Positions 12,216 through 24,712 of a stretch of 48,209 nt of DNA are shown here, in pieces. The DNA comes from Ophiocordyceps camponoti-saundersi (nom. inval.) (Eukaryota; Ascomycota; Sordariomycetes; Hypocreales; Ophiocordycipitaceae). Numbering within the stretch: the stretch's first letter is position 1; each line of letters starts with the position of its first letter. A model generated the notes under the pieces. That model did not search any database. It saw only the letters and a program-made list of their open reading frames with translations, and was not told the origin of the DNA. Both the position numbers and the translations under genes were made by a program. Location of the stretch: assembly GCA_003339415.1 (NCBI GenBank), contig PDHQ01000264.1, forward strand, positions 1-48,209, written 5' to 3'.

Positions 12216-12889
12216 TATAAGTATAAGATAGAAGTCGGATAGCACTTTCGATCGGTTTAAGGTCGGGAAGATAATTAATTATCTAATAATAGAGATTTAA
12301 ATAATAGGATTATTAGATATAGAAGCGCGTTTAAATCGGATTAGAATAGTAGTAGTTTTATAATAATAGGTTAATAATAGAATTATTCAGAAGGTAGGGA
12401 AGAGAGTGAGTAATTAAATTACTATCTACTAAGTAGTAGGAAAACCTCTTCTCTAAATACTTAATTTTTTAAGAACGTAGTAACCTTTCCGGTCAAGGAG
12501 AGGGTCATTCTGTGTACTAGAAGATAGCGTATTTAGGAGTATTTTCGGAAGTTCGGAAAGTATTATAGTTAGTTTAATATTCGGCTTTCCGTGTTACCTA
12601 TTTCCGTAGAGTCTAGAAACGCCGACCGTGACGGATCCGTATAAGGTCTTAAAGGTCTATATTGTTCTTAGCCTTAGAGGGCTAGAGCCTTATATACGAA
12701 GGTAATAATATATTATGCTAGTGCTTTTAAAGTATAAAATAATAACCTTAGTTATTTATTTATATAATAAATATAATAAAATACTAGATTTTCTATATTA
12801 TATTATAAAGTAGTTATTATATTTTTATATTAGTTATTTATACCTTTATTATTTATTATAAAGAATAAAAATTATTATAAGCACTTATA
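12216..12889 (-). repeat. Copia 5' LTR (674 bp)
   Basis: Right LTR, 5' with respect to the element, same length as the left LTR. GTAAT duplication follows at 12890-12894. Confidence 0.93.
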
Positions 12890-12894
12890 GTAAT
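12890..12894. other. Copia target site duplication, right
   Basis: GTAAT, identical to 6786-6790. Confidence 0.9.
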
Positions 12895-15800
12895 TAAAAT
12901 CTTCTTATTTATAATTTATTAACTAATACTTTTCTTTTTTATAAATAAAATAGTATTTCTTTATATAAAGTAATAAATAATAGTTTTCTTATTAAATTTA
13001 ATTATATAAAACTTTAGATAAGGTAAATTTAGTTATAAGGAGTTTATATAATAATATTAATTAATAAAGAATTAGTTAGATATTTTCCTATAATTAAGGG
13101 CGACTTAAAGCGATATACGAAGAATAGAGAAAAACTCTTTATATAAAGGCTTTATAAAAAAAGTGCTAGCTTAAGTTCCGGCACCTTATAATAGGCCCTA
13201 GTTATTATAGCGTAAAGTTAAGTTTCCCCTCCTCTAAGGGCGCGTTATATAAGTTATATTTTCTCGATTAATTCTTTAAGGATTTTTAATATTATTTTCC
13301 CTAAGTATTTCTTTTATATAAAAGTAAAAGTTATATTAGTTTAATCGGCCTAATATTATATATAATTAATTATTATATTAAAGTACGAATTAAGTATTTA
13401 GTAAATTTTATCTTACTTTTTCTTAAGTTTTATATAATAAAGGTAATATAACTAAGCTAAGCTTATAAAAATATTTAGAAAAATAGTATAATATTAGTTT
13501 TCGGTAATATTAATCTATTAGTAGTATAATATAAAAAGCTTAGCTTTATTATATAAAATATTATATAAATAGCTTAAGTAATTTTAATTTTTTTACTAAC
13601 TTTTACTAAATATTATAACCTTTTTAGGGGTAATTAAGCTATTATAAATTAGTTATATAAAGGGAAAGATAAAGGCTAAGCTTTTTAAGATTATTATAAG
13701 AGCTATAAATAAGTTTAGTATTTCCTTCGCTTTATATAAAATTATCTAAGGAGTTAAGGTTATATTAAGGGTTATATAAAAAGGGACTTTAATTAATAAG
13801 ATAATCCTCTAAGTAAGCTTTAAGGTAAGGGTTATTATAATTATTAGAGGAGTAGCTAAAATATAATTATATAAAGCTTTAATTGTTAAGAGGAATTTAT
13901 TAATAAAGCTACTAGTTTATTATATAGTAACGCCTTATTCCTTAAGAAGCTATAAGATAGCTTTAAGAAACGGGCGGGAAACTTACTTCGCTTAGTATTT
14001 AATTTACTTATAAAAGTTTTCCTAAGCGCTACTAGTAAAAAGGGAGCTTCTAATTCTTAAGTAAATAGCTTTATATATAATTTTACTTATATATATTATA
14101 AATTTAATATTTAAAGGTTTATTTACGATTTTTAAGTTAGTTTCTTAGAAATCGAAGGTAGTTTTTATTTATTATTTATAAACCGAAATAATACTTTCTT
14201 TAGCTATCTTTTCGTATATAATTAGGTTAAGTTCCTAAGCTTAGGTTTAAGTTAGTTTTAAGGTTACTTAGGTTAGTTTAAGCTAGGTAAGCGCGGGCGT
14301 AAGCGCGTTTAAAAGTACTTAGGGTATATAAGAGTTCTTATTAGATAATAAGGTATATAAAGCTATTATTATTATCTAAAAAGGCTCGGTATAAGGGTTA
14401 ATTTTCTTTCTCTATTATACGAAGTAGCTATTATATATATTACTAAGTTATATAAGAGAGTAAGGTTAAGTATAATAAATTATTAATTTTTTTATCTATA
14501 GTTATTTTTTTTATCTTAGCTAATTTATATATTACCTAATATATTAATTAGTATTATATAGGCTATCTATTATTAGTAATAAAAGGGGTTTTAAAAAATA
14601 TATTATTATAATATTTTTCATTTTATTATATAAAGGGGATAGCTATTTAAATACTTATTTAAATATATAAAGTATTAATTAAGGAATATATAAAGTAAGG
14701 AGTAGTATTATATAATTAAAAGGATTTTATATAAAGAGTTTTACTAACTTAGGTAAGCTATATAAAGCACGAGGCTATAAGAATAATATAAAGCTATTAA
14801 AGTATTATAAGATACTTTAATAATTATATATTAATCCTTAATAAAATATAAAAAAGTAACGCGTAGCGTGCTTATAAGTAAGTTATATAATATTATATAA
14901 GGAATTAATAATAGAATCGCCCTTAATATTATATTTTAGAAGATTATATAAAGGTTTTTATTACTAGATATTTTTTTTATACTTTATATAAACTTATACT
15001 TCTTTTATAATTACTTAGTTAAGCTTAATAATATAAGGGAAAAAAGGCTTATAGTTAATATTATAGCTTTATATAAATTATATAAAAAAATTTTATTAAG
15101 ATATTCTAAATTAATAATAAAAATAACTTAATAAATATTATAATAAAAGAAAGTCCGAATAACGCTTTTATATAACTAGTTATAATAAATAAAATTATAA
15201 TTAAAATAAAGATAGTTATTAAAAAACTTACGCTACTATCGCCGCCCCCTAAGCTTATAAATTTAACTTTATATAAAAAGAGTAAAATAGCTACCGCCCT
15301 TTACTTTATATCGCCTAATAATAGTAAAAGCAAACTGCTAGTAATATAATACGTTTATTATTATTATTTTTATTATTATCTTTTTCTTTATCTAAGTCCT
15401 TATTTAACTTATTATTATTATTACCGCTATCCTCCTCCTCTCTCTTTTTTTTCTTCTTTATCGTTATCGTTATCTTTATTATCGTTATCTTTATTATTAT
15501 TTTCTTCTTTATTTTTATCTTTATCCTTATTATTATCTAACTAGAAGTAATTATAATACTAGCCTTTTAAATCCTAAATATAAACCTTATAAGCCCCGCC
15601 TTAATAGCTATAAATATAGCAGTAACTTAAGAATAGACTACTATTATAATAAAGGTAATAGCGGGCGTAAGGCTCTTACGCTAAGTATTAACTAGCTAAC
15701 TAAATTATTACCGCTTAGAAAATAGCTAAGGCGGCGTATAACTTTAAAAACTAGCTTAATAGCTATCTCCTTAGCGTAGAGGCGTAAAGCTATATTATAA

Positions 15801-18800
15801 AGAGTTATAGAAAAGTAGTAACGCTCCTCGCTTTATTATATAATTAGCTTATATTTATAAAGATATTTTATATAAAGGGAATATATACGCTAAACGCCGC
15901 TTAGAGGAACTTAATATAGATAATATTATCGCTGCTTAAAGTAATAATAATATTCCTATTAGAAAGGGGAAGGCGCTTAAGGATTATTACGGTAAATATA
16001 ACTATTATATAATTACTTATTTTTCTTATTTTTCTTTTTATTCTTATTCTTTTTAATTATTATATAAAGAAGTAATAGCTATAATAGTAAAAAGAGATAA
16101 TAATAATAATAATATTATTATTATAGTTATTATTATAAAAAATAAAAGAGGGAAGAAATCTTTTTTTATATAAAACGGAAAGAAAAGTACTTCTTATACT
16201 TAGTAAAGCCTGCTAGCTGCGAATAATAGCGCGAAAATTTCTACTTACTAGCGCCCTTTATCGCACTTTCTCTCTCTTATATTTTTAGCTACTACTATAA
16301 ATATTACTCTATATAAACCTCTTAAATATTATAATAATAACCCTTTTAAGCGTACGAAGCTAATAAATTACTCTTTTTAAGAGTAACTTTTCTCTATTAC
16401 TATATAAATATCTTCCTATATAAATAAGCTATATATAATATTTTATAGTTTATAATAACCCGCGCTATAAGTTAATCTTAACTATATAAGTATTATTAAC
16501 GCTTAACGTCGCCGCACGCTTATTAAGGAAGCTATATAATATATTATAAAGAAAAACTATAAGTATTAAGGTATCTTATATTATTTTAATAGCCTTATAT
16601 TATTCTTATAGCTTTATACTTTATATAGCTTACCCGAGTTAGTAAGACTCTTTATATAGGATTTTTCTAATTTTATAATATTACTCTCTACTTTATCTAT
16701 TCCTTAATTAATACTTTATATATTTAAATAGGTATTTAGATAGCTATCCCCTTTATACGGTAGTATAAAGAGTATTATAATAATATACTCCTTTTTAGGA
16801 CCCCCCCTTCCTACTAGTAATAAATAGCCCGACTAATAAAAAATATATCTTTATTTCTTATAAGAATTAATTTAAAATAGATAATAAATAGGTAAAATTA
16901 TAAAAAAGTATAATATAGCTTAAGCTATAAATATAAATCTTATATTCTTTTCCTTACTTTTTTACTATTTTATTATAGTTTCTTTTTAAAGTTAATATAA
17001 AAGAGCTCCTTATACTTACCTCTTTTTATAAGTAGTATAAGGTTTAAAGTAAACTTTTAAACTTCGCTATTAAAAAAATTCTAAAAATATAAAAAAGATA
17101 TATTATAGGAAAATAAGTTAATAATAATATATATAGCGTAAGACGCTTTTCTAAGCTAATTACTAAATACCCTTACTAACTTTCCTTATACTTAAAAAGT
17201 TTTTTAAATTCTTTTTTATATTAACTTAATAGTTTTATAAGATAACTTTTACTTTAAATTCCTTTTCTATTCTTAATTTTAATATAATAAAGTTAAAAAG
17301 GTATCTTAAAAAAGCTTTTTTTCTAAAGAATTTTATAGCGCTAGTAGCTTTTAGTTTAACTTTTTTAATCTCTCTTAAAATAAATATTATAATCTTAGCG
17401 TATTAAGAAGCTACTCCCGCCTCTTTTCCTTAAAGTAAGCTATTTAAAAAAAGCTATTTAATTAAAAAGTATTAATTATTTTAGCTATTTATTAGATATA
17501 TAAAGAATTTAGTAAATTAAAATATATCTAGCTATTTAATTTTCCTCTTTTCCTTAAAAAATAAGTAAAAAGTAAAAAAAAAATTTTAAAAGTATAAAAA
17601 AAGCTTATTATAAAGCTAAAAAGTAGCAAAAAAAGTTAATAAGCTTTATTATTATAAAAAACTTAAAAATAATAAAAAGGTAATATAAAAATAATATATA
17701 TAAGCGTTTAATAAAATTACTTATATATAAGTATTATAATTTATTTATAAAAAAGCTTTTTTTCTTATAAAATTTTTAATTAAACTATTTAAATAATTTA
17801 AATCTTATAAGCTTTATAAGTATTTTTTTTAAATATAAAAGAAAATAATTAAAAGTTTTAGAAATATTTTTTATTTATTAGCTTTATATAAAAAATTATA
17901 AATTATTAATATTTTACTTATAATAAAGTATATTTTATAAAGAAAGTTTTATATATATTAACTTATATATATATAACTTTCTTTTAAAATTTTATATATA
18001 ATTTTAACCTCTTTAAGTATCTATTTAAAAAATACTTTATAATAAAAATAAGATTATATATATTACTTAACATTATAACTTAATTTTATAAATAAGCTTT
18101 AAGTAAAAATTAAAATATAATAAAAGTTTATTATAAAAGCTTTTAAGTTAGTTTATTATAAACTTTTTTCTTTTTCTTTTTTTACTTACTTTAATTTTTT
18201 TTTAATTATTAAAATCCTTAAAAGTACTTTACCTTATAATAGCTATATAATATATACTTTAGTAAGTAATAGAAATATATTTCTATTTCTTTTAAAAATT
18301 ATTTTAAAATAAATAAAAAATAAGTAAAGTTATAAAAAAATATATAATATTACGCGCTAGCACTTATAGGGATTTCCCCTAAAGTATTTTATAGTAATTT
18401 TTAAGGATTTCTAATCGTAGTTATATAATTTACGAAAACTTTATTATAAAATTAATTAGAAAAGACTTTAAGGGAAATTACTAGGGAATATAATTACTTC
18501 TCTATTTATTATTTTACTATACCCTCTCTTATTTCTATTAATATATACCTTTATATATTTTATTAAGATTTCGCTTATAAGAGTTTTCCCTCCTTTTTTT
18601 CCTTTCTCCTTAGCTTAAAATCTTTATTTATAATACTAATATTATTATTTACTTAATATATCTTAGCCGTAATATTATTTTAAGCTTACTTTTCGCTAGC
18701 AAGCGATTAATAAATATTTACTAAACTTTTATATCCTTATATAAAATAGAAAAAAACTTATATATAACTAAGACTTTAACTAACTAACTTTAAAATATAT

Positions 18801-18979
18801 ATCTAAAGCCCCTAACTAAACTTTTAAGTAATTAAAGAGACTTACCTTAAAAATACTTAGCTTTATAATAAAATAAGGTTTTAGCGGAAACTAAATTAAA
18901 ACTATAGCTACTCTTCCTTAGAATATTATTAATATAATTATATTATAAGAGTTATATAATAAGATAATATAATTATAAG
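12895..18979. other. Unassigned RIP-degraded AT-rich DNA
   Basis: Six kb with almost no CA/TG. Protein-like plus-strand stretches occur near 13850-14000, 15550-15700 (rich in Tyr, Asn, Pro, Lys) and 16400-16800, but no family motif could be named. A segment at 14220-14400 has a GC-richer start and a GGGTATATAAG box that could be LTR-like, but no second copy was found. 18340-18620 holds mixed AT/GC non-coding sequence that could be the 5' end of E4, again without a matching copy. Confidence 0.4.
15350..15540. repeat. Low-complexity TTA/CGTTAT tract
   Basis: Pyrimidine-rich run of TTATTA, CTTC and repeated CGTTATCTTTATTAT units. On the opposite strand it would code an Asn/Asp/Lys/Glu-rich stretch, so it may derive from an acidic low-complexity segment; direction is undecided. 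Confidence 0.6.
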
Positions 18980-19910
18980 TATAGATTATAGAATTTTAAA
19001 GTTAGTTAACTTAGAAAAATTAAAATAAGGACTTAAATATAAAAAAGACTTATTAAAAAATATTAACCGCGTTTAAAATAAATAAAGAAATATTTATCTT
19101 ATTTAGAAAAGCTACTTAAAATACTTTTATACTAATTACCTTAATAAAATAGCTAAACACTTTTTACTCGAATATTATAAAAGTTCGCTATAAAAACGTA
19201 AGTAAGTTTTTAAATAAGAAAAAGGATTTTAATACTTTTCTTATAAACTTAAAAAATAAAATAAAGTTTAATAAAATAATTTTCTATAATAAGTAAAATA
19301 GGATAAGTATTTTATTTTATACCTTAAAAAGAAAAGCTTATAAATTATTATAAACTTAGTATAACTTAGAGGAATACTTTTTTTCTAAATTAGCTAAGAT
19401 AATTTAATATTTAAAGTCTGTTTATAAAAATCTAAATAAATTTATAAAAGCTATAAACTAGCTTTATAAACTAAACTTCTCCTTAACTAATAAGTAAGAA
19501 ATTTAGAAATTCCTTATAAAGTTTAACTACCTTATAGCTAAAACTTAAATTCTTTTAGCTTAGATTAAGTATACGCTTTAAAATTACCTACTTACTAACT
19601 TTAATATAAGCTTTCTTACGAAAGCTAAAAATTTATATATAATATATAAAGAATTTTATAAATATATAAAAAATATTATATTTTACTAGAAAAAGGAGTT
19701 TACTTACTAAAAAGCTATATAAAAGGCTTATTAAGGTAATAAGATTATTTTAATAATAGAGAAAAAAAGGACTATAATTATAATTATAACTTTATATTAA
19801 AAAGGCTAGCTTTTAAGTAAGGATAAAAAGAAAGTTTATTAGAAAAATAATACTTATTTTATTTATAAAAAAAAAGCTATATAGCTAAAAACTACCTTAA
19901 CTAATAAAAA
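18980..19910 (+). pseudogene. E4 Gypsy gag remnant
   Basis: Plus-strand frame interrupted by TAA/TAG. It reads as a Lys/Asn-rich Gag-like protein ending in a degenerate CCHC zinc knuckle at about 19850-19900 (Cys codons now TAT/TAC, His now TAT, with an apparent 1-base frame slip). The sequence stops at the E2 insertion point, and pol remnants reappear right after E2, so this is read as the gag half of an older Gypsy element (E4) split by E2. No E4 LTRs were identified. Confidence 0.5.
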
Positions 19911-19999
19911 ATAAAAAGAGTTTATAAAGTTTAAACGCCCTTACTTAATTCTATTTAATTAGATAACTTTAATTTAAAAAAAGAATAAGATTATTATAA

Positions 20000-20004
20000 G
20001 GCTT
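20000..20004. other. E2 target site duplication, left
   Basis: GGCTT, matched by AGCTT at 24713-24717 with one G/A difference that RIP could explain. Confidence 0.65.
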
Positions 20005-20254
20005 TATAAGGAATTTAGGCTACGCCTAAATAGCTAAGTTATATAAGGGGTGCTTAGTTAAGTCCGCGCGTATAACGGGCGCGGGGTATATATAAGCGTA
20101 TATAATTAATTAGCGCCGCGCGCGGGACGGGCGTAAGCTATATATAAACTATAACCCTAAGTATATATACTATATATACCTTAGAACCTCTTAAATTATT
20201 CTATATTAATAAAGTTAGCTTCTTATAAACGTTAAGAAGTATAGAACTTTTATA
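20005..20254 (+). repeat. E2 5' LTR (250 bp)
   Basis: Same length and layout as the 3' LTR and the E1 LTR. GC-rich blocks (GCGCCGCGCGCGGGACGG) survive because they contain CpG but little CpA. Confidence 0.9.
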
Positions 20255-21239
20255 GTAGAATAACTTTAACTATAAATAACCCTAATACTTAATAAGCTAT
20301 TATCGCCTAGCTTTCGGAGTAGTAAGCTATTATCGCGGAGCTTTAAAGTTTCGTGCGCTAATAGTACTAATCTATATAGCTCCTTAAGTAGTAATAATTA
20401 TAACCCCGCTATAAGCTACTACCTCTTAGATTACTATTTAATAGCGATAAGGACTTTTTTCCGGCATAGCGCTCCTTTATATCTTATAAGCTATAAATAA
20501 ACTAAGCTTTTATCGGTACCGCCTATAACTAATAAGTATTTTTATACTAATACTTATCTTTAATAATTTAAGCTAAGGTAGCTTTATTTTTTAAGTAAGG
20601 TACTAAGTATAAGTATAACTCTAACTATTTCCTAAGTTACTTTAATATTATATTTACTAACTTATACCGGCGCTAGATAGCTATAACGGAGCTTAAATAC
20701 TTTATATAAGGCGCTTCTAAGTCCTTCTCTAACTTCCTTATCCGCTTTAAAGCTAAGCTTATTTTAGTAAATAATATTAAATAAGCTAATAAGATTAAGG
20801 TTATACGCCTTTATTATACTCTTACGCTAGCCTTTTGCTAGTACTATATAGGGCGTAATATTCCCCTAACCGAGTATATTATTATTATTACTAGGATCCG
20901 CGCTATTACCGTAAATATTAAGTTTTTCCGCCTTAAAAATAAAAGCTAGACGCCCTTACCTTCCGCTTTTAAGCTATCTTAGGATACCCCGATAACTAAT
21001 ATATATTAGACCGGCACCTAGCTACGCTTTAGTAAATATAATAGCCCTCCCTCTTAAGGCTAAGCTAGCCGCGGCGGTAAGACCTATTATTAGGTAACTA
21101 AAGCTAGTAGCGATAAGATTACGAAGCGGCGCGCTAAGGGCCGCTACCTTTACTATAGCGGTACCGGCTATTTCTCGCGCGAGTATAAGCTTAATCCTCC
21201 CTTACCGGCCTTTTCGGTCCGCTTTATAGATACCGTAAA

Positions 21240-24200
21240 GGAGGAGGAGGACCCCGCTTCGGATTAGGGAAATAAATCCCCCTTATATTAAGTCTCCTAT
21301 AAGGGGAGGACTCTCGCGGTAATATTACTTATAAAATATTAGATAACTATTTTACGAATATTAGTTAGAATATAAACTCGCCTCCCTTTCTTTTTTTTAT
21401 ATTTATAAATTTTACTTTTTTCGTTATTATATAAGTAGATAGTAGCTATAATTATTACGCTACTATAAGCGAATCTTTTATATAGCGCTACTAGCTTAAG
21501 TAAATTCCCCTCTCTTACTTATAAGTAATTTATATTATTATATAAATATATTATTAATAGCGTATACGCTTTAAGCTATACTTATTTATCTACTACCTTA
21601 TTTATTTTATAGTTAATATTAATAGCTAATAGTTACTTATAATAATATATATAATCCTAAGCTTTACCTAGGACTTAATTTTTAACTTACTTTAGATAGC
21701 GCGTAACGATATCTTACTATATTTTAATAAGCGGGAAGTTATAGTTTACTTTACTAGCAGATTAGTTATTTTATACTCCGAATCTTAGTAAGTTACTTAC
21801 CTTATTATAGCTATCCTTAGCTTTATCTTCGTAGCCCTTATCCGCTACGAATCTTAATAGCGTACTAGTTATTAGTTCCTCGCTATTAGCTTACGGGATA
21901 TCTTTTACGTTTTATATATTATAACCTTTACTTTAATTACGGGCCCTTTTTTACTTTCTAAAATATTAGATTTTACTAACTTATTTAATAAGAAGAAAGC
22001 TAATATCCTGCCCCCTTACTATAGTAATTATAATTACTATATCTAACTCCGCTAAGAACTTAATAATTCCTTACCCCTTTTACCTTAAGGCCCGCTTTAT
22101 AATATACCTTATAAGTATCTTTTTAAAGTTTAGAAATAGATTACTAACTTAATAAATAAAGGATAGATCCGCGCTAGCTTATTATCCGCGGCCGCCCTTA
22201 TCCTATTTATAAAGAAGCTAGGAGGCGGGTAGCGCTTTTATATCGATTATCGCGCCTTAAATAAGGTAATAGAGTAAGATCGTTATCCCCTCCCGCTTAT
22301 TAAGGAGACGCTTTATAGCCTTTTAGGTACCTGCTAGTTTATAAAACTTAATATTTATATTACCTTTTATAAGCTTCGTATTACTAAGGGCGAGGAATAC
22401 CTTATAGCTTTCTATACCTAATTTAGTTTATTCGAATACCTTATTTACCCTTTTAGCCTTATAAGAGCGCCTGCTATATTCTAGCGTTATATTAATATTA
22501 CCCTTAGCGACTCCCTTAAAAATTTTACTATAATATACTTAAATAATATCCTTATCTATTCGGGAGGTTTCTATTTTAATTATTAGTATAAAGTACGCGT
22601 TATACTTTTATATCTCTATTAGGCTAAGCTTTTCCTTAATCTTAATAAGTATAACTTTACCGTTTATAAGGTTAAGTACTTAGGGTTTATTATTTATATT
22701 AGTAAGGAAATACGGCCGAACTTTACTAAGGTCTTTATAATTTTAAAATAAAAGGCGCTAACCCGCGTCCGAGGCGTATATAGTTTTCTTAAGTTTGCTA
22801 ACTTCTATTATAATTTTATACCTTACTTTTTAGACCTTACGGCCCCCTTAGTTAAGCTTATAAAACGCGGCGCGCTTTTTTACTAAACTAATAAGTACTA
22901 GCTTACTTTCGATACGCTTAAGTCCGCGTTTATCTTTACCCCTATCCTCGCCTAGTAAGATTTAGACTATAATATTATTATTAAAGCTAACTATTTTAGC
23001 GAGGCTATTAGCGGGTATTTTTCTTAGTTTAGCTTAAACTATATCCTTTAGCTTATTATATATTACTCTAAGAAATTTTTACTTATAGAATAAAATTATA
23101 TAATTTATAATAAAAAGCTTCTTATTATTATTTCTTATTTTAAAGCGTAGTTTACTAAATTATATAAAATTACGCGGCCGTTTTTTATTTTTACGGATTA
23201 TAAGGCCTTAAAGTATTTTATTACGCTTAAGGCTATAACGGAATATTAGGCGTATTAGGCTAAGACGCTTGCCTTTTTTAACTTCCGCTTTTAGTACTAT
23301 CTTAGCGCGTAGGCGTCGTAGCCCGATACGCTCTCCTAGCGAGAATAGGATCGCTACGGGATAGAGGAGCGCTTTAGTTAGATTATACGGCCTATATCTA
23401 TTTACTCCTTTAAGTTACGGCTAGTCTAATCTAGCCTAGCCCTATCTTAGTTTCTTATAGCTATACCTCCTATTTAGAACGCCCCGGCCCTTTTTTATAA
23501 TAAGACCTTATAGGACTTTTAGTTAGAGGCTCTCTATACTAATTCCCTTTATTATATACGCTATTAAGTAGTTTAGTTAGGCGCTTAGAAGTTTCCGCTA
23601 GAGGCGGGTACTTATAAGTAAATTACGGACTATTCTATCTCTACTTATAGATAGCTATAATTCCGAGGCTATTTTTAGGTTCCTAAGTAGAAACCCTTAA
23701 CTACTATACTTATCTAATAAACTTATAATTCCCTTATAATAAGATACTTTAGTAAGAATATTACTTTTATACTTTTTTAACGCGAGTTTTACTAAGATAG
23801 TATATTTGCGGATATAGCACGTTTTATTCGTAACTATTATTATTACGAAGATTACCTTAATCGTTAGCGTTATTAAGAGTTACTCTAGCCGCTGCCTCCT
23901 CCTAAATAGTTTTAGATAACTTTTTTTATAAACTTTATAACTAAGCTACCCGCTACTTTAAAATCCTAGCCTTATTTCTTAATAGTTATTATAGATTACA
24001 GCTATTATAAAAGTTTTAGATATAAGGAGTATATAAATATTTTACCTCTTATAATATAATAACGCCTTTATTATCTAAATCCCCCTTTATAGCGTAGCTA
24101 CTTATCGTATAAGCTAGTAACTATAGCTAACTAGATAATATATTAAATCGGTAATATAATAACTTAATAGATATAAAGAGCTTAAAAATAATAATAATAA
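21240..24200 (+). pseudogene. E2 decayed Gypsy pol
   Basis: Plus-strand remnant with recognisable Gypsy motifs: DRYPLPLIKETL (about 22279-22313); the RT active site YLNNILIYSG at 22536-22565, where both catalytic Asp codons are AAT; RNase H motif FTDYKAL (about 23190-23208); and PDTLS (23321-23335), the usual end of the RNase H domain. Weak traces of an integrase zinc domain and the FITKLPA-type start of the core follow at about 23700-23990. The later integrase core could not be traced before the 3' LTR. TAA/TAG stops throughout. The upstream part (20260-21240) holds the presumed gag, without a motif I can name. Confidence 0.8.
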
Positions 24201-24462
24201 TAAAAAAAAAGAATAAATAACTACGAGAGAGCTTAAATAACGATAATAATAGAAAAAAAAAATTATAAGAATATAATAGCGGAGTAATAAAGTATAGGGC
24301 TCGGAGAATTTTTTACTTAGCGAGGGAAAATAATATAACTAGCCCGAAGAGAAAAATAAAAAAGGAGGAAGAAAAATTTTCTATATAAAGGGTATTTTAA
24401 CTTATACCTTATATATATATATGCCACGGCTAGAAATACTCTTTTCCTAAAGCGATAAGGTA

Positions 24463-24712
24463 TATAAGGAATTCGGGCTACGCTTAAATAGCTAAGTTAT
24501 ATAAGGGGTGCTTAGTTAAGTCTGCGCGTATAACGGGCGCGGGGTATATATAGGCGTATACGATTAGTTAGCGCCGCGCGCGGGATAGGCGCGGGCTATA
24601 TATAAACTATAACCCTAAGTGCGTATACTATATATACCTTAAAACCTCTTAAGTTATTCTATATTAATAGAGTTAGCTTCTTATAGATATTAAGGAGTGT
24701 AAGGCCTTTATA
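24463..24712 (+). repeat. E2 3' LTR (250 bp)
   Basis: Matches 20005-20254 in length and order of motifs. It is preceded by AAAGCGATAAGGTA, a possible decayed polypurine tract. Confidence 0.9.

Larger units (their letters stand above)
6791..12889 (-). mobile_element. Full-length Copia LTR retrotransposon
   Basis: A 6099-bp Ty1/Copia element reading right to left. It has two 674-bp LTRs with inverted termini TATAAGTGC...GCACTTATA, best preserved at the outer left end and both right ends; the right LTR's left terminus has decayed to TATAAGTAT. It also has a perfect 5-bp GTAAT duplication, a polypurine tract, a primer-site candidate, and Gag-PR-INT-RT-RNase H in Copia order. It keeps many CA/TG dinucleotides and open stretches up to about 75 codons, so it carries less RIP than its surroundings and is probably among the latest insertions. 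Stops and frame breaks still make it non-autonomous. Confidence 0.95.
20005..24712 (+). mobile_element. Gypsy LTR element E2 (4708 bp)
   Basis: Complete element with two 250-bp LTRs starting TATAAGG and ending CTTTTATA or CCTTTATA, and a 5-bp duplication with one mismatch. Internal order is Gag region, RT, RNase H, integrase, which is Gypsy. The element is short for Gypsy, and the integrase catalytic core looks incomplete before the 3' LTR, so the family may be internally deleted. RIP damage is clear but lighter than in E1. It inserted into E4. Confidence 0.9.

Noticed and set aside
14220..14470. A solo LTR with a TATA box
   Set aside because: LTR-like composition only; no second copy and no target duplication found.
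20005..24712. E1 and E2 as the two halves of one large element
   Set aside because: E2 has both its own LTRs and a duplication; E1 repeats the same 5' half and is therefore a separate copy.
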